A DNA stretch of 64,000 nt from positions 1,984,001 through 2,048,000 of the forward strand of contig BSBM01000252.1 of NCBI GenBank assembly GCA_027924585.1. The letters run 5' to 3'. Below the pieces are notes generated by a model, which saw only the letters and a program-made list of their open reading frames with translations, was not told the origin of the DNA and ran no database searches. This document shows, one piece after another, positions 57,571 to 64,000 of the stretch. Within the stretch, counting starts at the first letter, position 1; the number at the start of each line of letters is the position of its first letter. Position numbers and translations under genes: made by a program. This DNA is from Larix kaempferi (taxonomy: Eukaryota > Streptophyta > Pinopsida > Pinales > Pinaceae).

Positions 57571-58090
57571 GTTTACGCCATGCTGATATAGAGTATCACT
57601 AATGATCAAGTAATACTTGGCATGGTGGCAGATACGACAACGGTCATCACGAGAAAATTGGGGGTTGAACCGTTGGGTTTGAAGATATAATGTGATATCT
57701 CCATAGCATGGGTCAAACGTGCCGATGAGAAACGACTTGTCTAGAAGGGAGTTGACGGGCTCAAATCCCGAATCAACATGGAAAAGATTGCAAATGAGCT
57801 CTGAGAACACCAAGGATTTCTTTGACTTGGATTTCTCAAAGAGGATATCAAATTCCTAAAGTATCACAATCGAACATGAATACTTTCACCTGAGCACCTG
57901 ACGTGTAAGGATGTGGTACATGGGGTTCGAGTCGACTGTAAACAACAGTGGTGCGGAGTACGCTGTAGTGACAGAACTTTTGGACGACAATGACTGTCGC
58001 AAGAGTGAGTTTCCTGACATGTGAGTAATGGGTTTCAGATTCAATAAGACCCTTACTGAGGTAATAGATCAGATGTTCCTAGGCCTTATC
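57571..58090 (-). pseudogene. Gyp-A RNase H, larger part
   Basis: 57813-57559 encodes the linker before integrase (MVFSELICNLFHVDSG). Upstream, in several frames, is late RNase H: LIYYLSKGLIESETHYSHVRK and LATVIVVQKFCHYSVLR. It joins 61217 across Copia-6. Confidence 0.7.
58086..58090. repeat. TSD (TTATC) of Copia-6, left copy
   Basis: TTATC, repeated at 61217-61221. Confidence 0.92.
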
Positions 58091-58901
58091 TATTGGTATA
58101 TTCCTATACTCCATCCTAGTCCTACCAACACTATCCATTTTTACATTTTCATTCATGCATGCAGTCATGATTTTACATGCATGCATCCTAGTCATCAGTC
58201 CCAGCAGCTAGCCCTCAATTAACTAGCCCCGAGAGCTTCTTTTAGATCAGTTTTAGCCCTCCTAGTGCTTAGTGCGCCCTTCTTCCTTTATTTAAGGAAG
58301 GTACTTGTGAAGGGTGCCCTCTCTCACCTACCACTCAGTTGCACTTCCATTAGTTGAGTTATCTTTAGATATTTCCTTGATTTAAGGCTAGATTGACTCC
58401 TCAACTGACTGTATCACTCCAATGGACCTCCAGTGAGACTAGACTGCCTATTCTAACTCCAGTTAGCTCCTCATGTGCCCTCCACTAAGCCTCCTTCATT
58501 TATTTAGTGCCTCCATGTGACAGTTACACCTACCACAATCAGTTAGACTCAGTTTGACATTTGGTTGATAGTTACTTATGCATTGATGACTCCACTGATG
58601 ATGATCAAGACTTCTAGTTGTGCTTTGATGACACTCCATTGATCTGATGATCACGCCATGAAGGCTAATTCGAATTGACACCTTGGCATTCGAATCCTCA
58701 CCATTGTATTAGTTATTTGTTTATATTCTGATTAATGAATTAGTGTGTGATTTTATTATGCTTCTATCCGAGTTCTACTGTATCATAATTATGTTGCTCC
58801 TTTACACTGCATTGACCACTCTTCTTCTATTTTCCTGCTTAATCTTAATATTTCTTTTGAGGTATACATCACCTCTTAGATCTGCTGCGAGGATTTTCAC
58901 A
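58091..58901 (+). repeat. Copia-6 5' LTR
   Basis: Starts TATTGGTATATTCC (TG changed to TA) and ends GGATTTTCACA; several percent diverged from 60391-61216. Confidence 0.9.
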
Positions 58902-58913
58902 TGGTATCAGAGC
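58902..58913 (+). other. PBS of Copia-6 (initiator tRNA-Met)
   Basis: tggtatcagagc directly after the LTR. Confidence 0.93.
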
Positions 58914-59061
58914 ATGTTGAGAGCATATTCTATCTCCATTCCTAAGAGTTTTTTTGCAGGTTATTATCAAGATTTCGAGTGCAGTAGTTGCGGCAGTTTA
59001 TGCAATTTTGCAGCAGTTGCATACATTTTCTATTGTTTTTTGCAGGTCTTCTACAGCTTCC

Positions 59062-59799
59062 ATGAATTCAGAAGGAATTAATCCTCTTTCTCCATTCAAC
59101 TATGATGAATGGAAGCCACAGATGATAGCACATTTGAAGAGAGATGGTCTCTTTGATTATTGTTTTGAAAGAGAGTTCGAATCCTCTAAGGAAGAGAATG
59201 ATTAGTTAAATGAAGGTGACAGAGCCTCTGCAGCCATAATGTTTGCTATGTCTCATTGCATGGTACACCACTTCCTTTCTGCTGAATCTCCAAAAGAGTT
59301 ATGGGCCCATCTGGATGAAAGATTTGGCAAACAAAATGAAGGGATTGGTCCAAACCATTTTGAGAACAAGCCCATTGTTGCATTCACCCTCCTTGATGGT
59401 CTCTCTGATCATGAATCAGTATCAAACATATCTCATATTGAATTTGTCCACAAAGAAGAAGAACTTGCAGATTCTACACTCATGCTCCAAATTTATTCTA
59501 TTTTGAATTCCATGCCAGTTCACGCTCTAGAAATTGCAGAGGTTCTTAAATCATGTCTTGCACAAGAGTCTGTTGGTTTGCATCATGATCTATTGAATGT
59601 TTTGAAGGTAAAATCAACAATTAGAGGTAATGCATTCGCTCTCCTTGATCACTCACCTCTTATGTACTACTATATGATTAGTTGTACATGCTTTCAGAAG
59701 TTTATTGAAGATGTAGGGCATTTCCATTCGTTTGGGATAATTTCTCATGCATTTTATGGTTTTGATCTCACCTCTACTAGTTCAAAGGAGATCTCATGA
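59062..59799 (+). pseudogene. Copia-6 gag, one in-frame stop
   Basis: Starts MNSEGINPLSPFNYDEWKPQ, a copia gag N-terminus, followed by LKRDGLFDYC. After a TAG at 59203 the same frame continues with ASAAIMFAMSHCMVHHFLSA and ELWAHLDERFGKQNEG, a UBN2-type gag. There is no zinc knuckle, protease or pol. It ends at 59797-59799. Confidence 0.82.
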
Positions 59800-59960
59800 A
59801 ACCATTCATTAAGTCTTGGAGTTGATTTAAAATCCAAGCAATCAGTACTTGGGATAATTTCTCATGCATATCATGGTTTTGATCTCAGCTCTAATGGTTC
59901 AAAGGAAATCTCAAGAAACAATTCTTTAAGTCTTGTATCCGATTTGGATTCAAATCATTC
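59734..59960 (+). repeat. 117-bp tandem repeat in the Copia-6 tail
   Basis: gggataatttctcatgca starts at 59734 and 59851, followed by similar text; 117 bp is 39 codons, so the phase is kept (GIISHAFYGFDLTS / GIISHAYHGFDLSS). A decayed third copy may follow. Confidence 0.8.
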
Positions 59961-60379
59961 ACTATCATGTGATGGTTCTTTTGGGAATAATCTCACCTAT
60001 GATGGTTCAAAGGAGAAAAAAAAAGACTATCTACACATTCATGGATTTGATCCTACCTCAGCTGATTCGAATCACATGTTCCAGGATCATCCTCATACTT
60101 TTAAATTTGTTATCATCACATTCGATCTGAAGAACAAGTACAAGCACATGCTTTTTGAGCATGATCCACTTATTCCCAAGAAGAAGATACCTACAAACAT
60201 ATGACCAAGCATCACACTTACTTGAGTTTGGAGCATTTATTTTTGGTGTGCCCTACAGTCTACTTTGAGAGGGGGTATTTTTCCCATGAGGTTTTCTCCA
60301 TCTCCTCGGTTTATTGACTGTTATTATTATTCATTGTATTGGGTGACCTTTGGTATCAGTTAACAGGTCCCGGGATGGA
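59800..60379 (+). other. Copia-6 region between gag and 3' LTR
   Basis: Short open pieces continue the repeat-bearing tail (to about 60204), then untranslated sequence with tattgggtgacctttggt, which resembles the Copia-1 3' region on its coding strand. Confidence 0.6.
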
Positions 60380-60390
60380 TTAAGGGGGGA
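60380..60390 (+). other. Polypurine tract of Copia-6
   Basis: ttaagggggga directly before the 3' LTR. Confidence 0.9.
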
Positions 60391-61216
60391 TGTTGGGATA
60401 TTCCTATACTCCATCCTAGTCCTACCAGCATTATCCATTTTTTTCATTTTCAATCATGCATGCAGTCATGATTTTGCATGCATGCATGAAATTGCATGCA
60501 TCCCAGTCATCAGTCCCAGCACCTAGCCCTCAGTTAGAGAGCCTCGGGAGCTTCTTTCATATACGTTTTAGCCCTCCTAGTGCTTATTGCACCCTTCTTC
60601 CTTGATTTAATGAAGCCACTTGTGAAAGGTTCCCTCTCTCACCTACCACTCAGTTGCACTTCCGTTAGTTGAGTTATCTTTAGAGCTTTCCTTGATTTAA
60701 GGCTATATTGACTCCTCAACTGACTGTATCACTCCGATGGACCTCCAGTGAGACTAGACTGCCTATTCTGACTTTAGTTAGCTCCTCATGCACCCTCCAT
60801 TGAGCCTCCTTTCTTCAGTTAGTGCCTCTGTGTGCCAGCTACACGTACCACACTCAGTTAGACTTAGTTTGACATCTGGTTGACAGTTATTTGTGCATTG
60901 ATGACTCCATTAATGATGATCAGGACTTCTAGTTGTGCTTTGATGACACTCCATTGATCTGATGATCACTCCATGAAGTCTAATTCGAATTGCCACCTTG
61001 GAATTCGGAGCCTCACCATTGTATTATTTATTTTTCCATATTGTGATTAATGAATTAGTGTGTGATGTTATTCTGGTTCTATCTGAGTTCTACTGTATCA
61101 TAATTATGTTGCTCCTTTACATTGCATTGACCACTCTTGTTCTATTTTCCTGCCTAATCTTAATCTTTCTTGTGAGGTATACATCATCTCTTATATCTGC
61201 TGTGAGGATTTTCACA
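60391..61216 (+). repeat. Copia-6 3' LTR
   Basis: 826 bp, TGTTGGGATATTCC...GGATTTTCACA. Confidence 0.92.
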
Positions 61217-61221
61217 TTATC
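61217..61221. repeat. TSD (TTATC) of Copia-6, right copy
   Basis: Pairs with 58086-58090. Confidence 0.92.
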
Positions 61222-61771
61222 ATCTTCCTCGACCAATTCCATGGCGATCGTGGTGGCGAAAGCGACAAGATAAAGGATTTAATCCTTATAGTAATTGAGT
61301 GGTTGGAGCACAGGGGCGTGAGAAATGGCAGACTTCAAGATGTCAAAGGATTGTTGGGATTGGTCATCCCAAATGAAAGGGACATCCTTCTTAAGCAATT
61401 GCATATAGCCTTGTCTCTTTTGAGTGAAATTACAGACAAAATGTCGTAGGTATGTTTCCTTCCCTTGAAAACTTTGTAGTTCTGTGATATCAGTAGAAGG
61501 TGGGAGAGCGACAATGGCTTCCACCTTCAAGGGATCAATGCGGATCCCATCCTTTGAGACTATGAAACCTAGGAGGCATCCCGATTCAACAAATAAAATA
61601 CACTTGTGAGGATTCAAACAGATGTTATACTACCTGTATCTGAGGAATATAGTTGTCAGATGATCGATGTGGAACTCACGATGCTGCGAATGAGCAGGGA
61701 GATCGTCGAGATAGGGTTCCACAAAGTCCTTCACATCATGAAAACCATACAACATGGCCTACTTGAATGTA
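61222..61771 (-). pseudogene. Gyp-A RT C-terminus and start of RNase H
   Basis: Reading right to left: AMLYGFHDVKDFVEPYLDDL with the RT active-site motif, then MNPHKCILFVESGCLLGFIV, VSKDGIRIDPLKVEAIVALP, and FIWDDQSQQSFDILKSAISH at the RT/RNase H border. Stops and a frame change occur near 61618. The RT upstream of AMLYG is cut at 61771 by LTR-7. Confidence 0.8.
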
Positions 61772-63221
61772 TGTTGGGTAAAATATGCACTCTAATTCAA
61801 CACTTAAATTGTCAACCCGGGAAGGTAGCTTATGAGATGCAAACACTATATGTGCAGAACTAAATTCTAGATTATTCTAGGATATCCTAAGCTATCTGAT
61901 ATCAAATGACACTTCATACGATACTTCATTCAGACTCTACCTAATCATTATTCTGAGTGAATCTAAAGACTTATATCTAAAGAAAAGTAAATCTTATCTC
62001 CATTCTATTTGTTCTAAGAAAACTTTCTATCTAATCAAAGACTTCAAGCTAGTTTATCGAATGAAAAAAGCAATCTAAACTCAGAGTTTGTAAGCAAACC
62101 TAAGCATAAAGCAATAAATCAAATAGTTGAAAACAAATTAAACTTGTAATAAAATCTATAATGGAAAAACAGAGTATTGCTATCCTAAGCCATAAACTAA
62201 AGCATTTTAATAAACTATATAAAAGATAATGCAACTATTCTACAATTTTGAAAAGCAAGTTTATTCTAAGCTAGTTAAACTAATCTTCAATTAAAAATGC
62301 ATAACAATTAACTTGAGATTATGATATTTTTGAAATCCAAATGAGATTACTAAGCTTGAAGTAAAAATCAACTTCTATATGCATAAATGAACTGAGCTAA
62401 GCTAAAAATGGAATCAACAATAACATGTTATAAAATTGAGAAGAAGTATTGGTTGTAAATTCAAATGCAAATTGGAAATGAGTGTTGACGGTTCTTGTAG
62501 CTAAAAAAGAAAATGACTAAAATGGAAATGGAGTTTAAATAAATTCTATGATAACATTATGCTATTCAAAATAAGACTCTGACTTTAAATATAAGTGTTG
62601 GCCAGCTACAGGAAGTAATGCAATTCAAAAACCTGAGAAATTAAACTCTAATTAAGCATAAAAACAAGATAGAAAATATTAAAGTCCGGATGATAGTCTA
62701 AATGACAGTCCAGATGACAGAAAATGATATAAACTATGAAAATGAGCAGACTAAATGATTCTAACACCAGTTGGTTTATGCATATTAATCTATGGTGCAA
62801 GCAGAATAGTAAATGAGCTGTTTTAAATTGAAAAATAAAGAATCAACTACACTCACTTGTATCTAAGGAAAGAAACCATTTTCTATTGCATAATAAAACA
62901 AAGTTAAAAGGTAAACAAATTTAATCTACAGCTACAGTAAAATTAACAAGGTTAAATCTGATTACAAACTGAACTTAAAATACTAGACTAATCAAATTCT
63001 ATCTATTTGCAATGAAAAACTAGAAGGCAAGCTGAAAGAAACTATGCATGACTGGTCATTCTAAATTCTGGAAATGTAAATTATGTTAACAACAGAAAAT
63101 ATATATTGCAGAAAACAGAAGAAAAAAAACACCATCTACAGGAAAACCAAGTTAAATACATACACTGAAAATCGAAGTTACTTATCTACAGAAAATAAAT
63201 AATGAAATATACACAATGAAA

Positions 63222-63263
63222 AACCCCTGGTTGTTGAGGGGCCCTTCTCAACAATCAGGGGTT
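63222..63263 (-). other. Strong hairpin in LTR-7
   Basis: Arms of 17 bases, aacccctggttgttgag (63222-63238) and ctcaacaatcaggggtt (63247-63263), pair with one mismatch and enclose an 8-base loop. It lies about 140-180 bp downstream of the minus-strand TATA box. Confidence 0.75.
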
Positions 63264-63400
63264 GTTCCTACATCGATCAGTCACCAATCATGAAGCAAAT
63301 ACGAAATAGCACCAACAACTGAATAGAGCTTCTATTAAAAATCAAATCAAAGTTTTACAAAGTGTTTTTCTCTTATCCCCTCTTCACGACCATGGGCATG

Positions 63401-63410
63401 TTCATATAAT
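63401..63410 (-). promoter_or_regulatory. Possible TATA box on the minus strand, LTR-7
   Basis: ttcatataat on plus gives attatatgaa on minus. Only the position and AT-rich motif support it. Confidence 0.35.
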
Positions 63411-64000
63411 TTTTACAAAGAAGAGCAGGTCGACCCTTTCAATGGTTGACCTCTCTAAAAATAGAAGGTCTTTACTACTAAAAACCGCTCCATTAAAGCA
63501 TAGGAACAACTCAGAAAAACGACCAACCTAGAAAATGCACATTTGGCAAAAGGTGGCAAAATGCCCCTTAGATAACTCTCTGGTGGTTGCGATTCTGGCG
63601 AAACGATTTCTGGGTTTTGTAGCTGGCTCGATTTTCTTCAAAACCATTTTCCCATTTGGCGAGATTGTCTTCCACGTGCATGCAAACCAAGGCACAATAT
63701 GGTCATCCATAAATATTTGCTGCTAAAAATCTAGGTTTACATTATTGAAATCAGTTCATCAATCCGATTTTTGGGTTGAACTAGTGCATGGTTGTTTGCC
63801 AAATTGGTGGTTGGGTGCTGAGTTCTTGATTGTGGATGAGTTCTAATGGCTGCATGATGTGATCATCATCCTTTTCATCCTCACACTATGTGCGTTGGTT
63901 CTTACGTCCTGCACATAACACAAAACTATTTTATTATTATTAAAGCCAACGTCATGGCTAAATGTTTTGAACAAACTAATAAGCCAACCATTCCATCTAA

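Larger units (their letters stand above)
58091..61216 (+). mobile_element. Copia-6: short gag-only Ty1/copia derivative
   Basis: 3126 bp, with LTRs of 811 and 826 bp, TSD TTATC, PBS and polypurine tract all present. The 1.5-kb interior encodes only gag and a repeat-bearing tail. It is non-autonomous. The 3' end resembles that of Copia-1, a possible helper family. Confidence 0.92.
61772..64000 (-). repeat. LTR-7: unclassified LTR-like sequence running to the window edge
   Basis: It begins TGTTGGGTAAAATATGC exactly where the Gyp-A RT breaks. About 2.2 kb has no protein-coding signal. The first 1.4 kb is A-rich. A minus-strand TATA box (63401) and a strong hairpin (63222) suggest a minus-strand LTR promoter and leader. 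A possible end is CACATAACA near 63920. No PBS, polypurine tract or second copy is in the window, so class and limits are unknown. Confidence 0.4.

Overview
This 64 kb window holds no recognisable host gene, rRNA, tRNA or CRISPR. It is a nested stack of LTR retrotransposons of the kind that fills large seed-plant genomes. The evidence is Ty1/copia and Ty3/gypsy proteins on both strands, 5-bp target-site duplications (TSDs), and primer-binding sites (PBSs) matching plant initiator tRNA-Met (TGGTATCAGAGC), tRNA-Asp-like and tRNA-Arg-like 3' ends. A gymnosperm or another very large plant genome is likely, but the species cannot be named from sequence alone.

Names used here. Gyp-A: outermost, minus strand, decayed gypsy. 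Gyp-B: plus strand, Tat/Athila-like gypsy with an archaeal-type RNase H. Element-Z: plus strand, coiled-coil ORF and 3' LTR. Copia-1: 1521-7708, minus, intact. Copia-2: minus, decayed. Gyp-C: minus, long multi-zinc-knuckle gag. Copia-3: 19285-33147, minus. NA-4: 22228-28963, minus, non-autonomous, with an intact 866-aa ORF. Gyp-D: 40933-52366, plus, RT deleted. Copia-5: 45082-52129, minus. Copia-6: 58091-61216, plus, gag only. LTR-7: from 61772 to the right edge.

Layout. Gyp-A is split by Gyp-B in its integrase, by Copia-6 in its RNase H, and by LTR-7 in its RT. Gyp-B runs from a partial 5' LTR (9269-10653), PBS and gag-PR-aRNH-RT (10789-14640), and resumes at 52604 with integrase and 3' LTR (to 56967). 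Element-Z appears to sit in Gyp-B's 5' LTR and is itself split by Copia-1. Copia-2 lies in Gyp-B between RT and integrase. Its left LTR was entered by Gyp-C and its right LTR by Gyp-D. Copia-3 lies in the leader of Gyp-C, NA-4 lies in the RT of Copia-3, and Copia-5 lies in the 3' LTR of Gyp-D. The deepest chain is Gyp-A > Gyp-B > Copia-2 > Gyp-C > Copia-3 > NA-4. One deletion joined near 14640 would explain the missing Gyp-B RNase H, the missing tip of the Copia-2 left LTR and the missing pol and 3' LTR of Gyp-C.

Only Copia-1 keeps a full gag-pol ORF; its LTRs differ at about 2 of 755 sites, so it is young and possibly still mobile. NA-4 also looks young and has an unbroken ORF of unknown function. 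The remaining elements are decayed, and many of their stop codons are explicable by C-to-T changes. The least explained signals are the 866-aa ORF, arrays of hairpins with changing arms and conserved loops in Copia-3 and Copia-5, a G/T-A/C-biased difference spectrum between the NA-4 LTRs, and protein-coding sequence inside the Gyp-B LTR.
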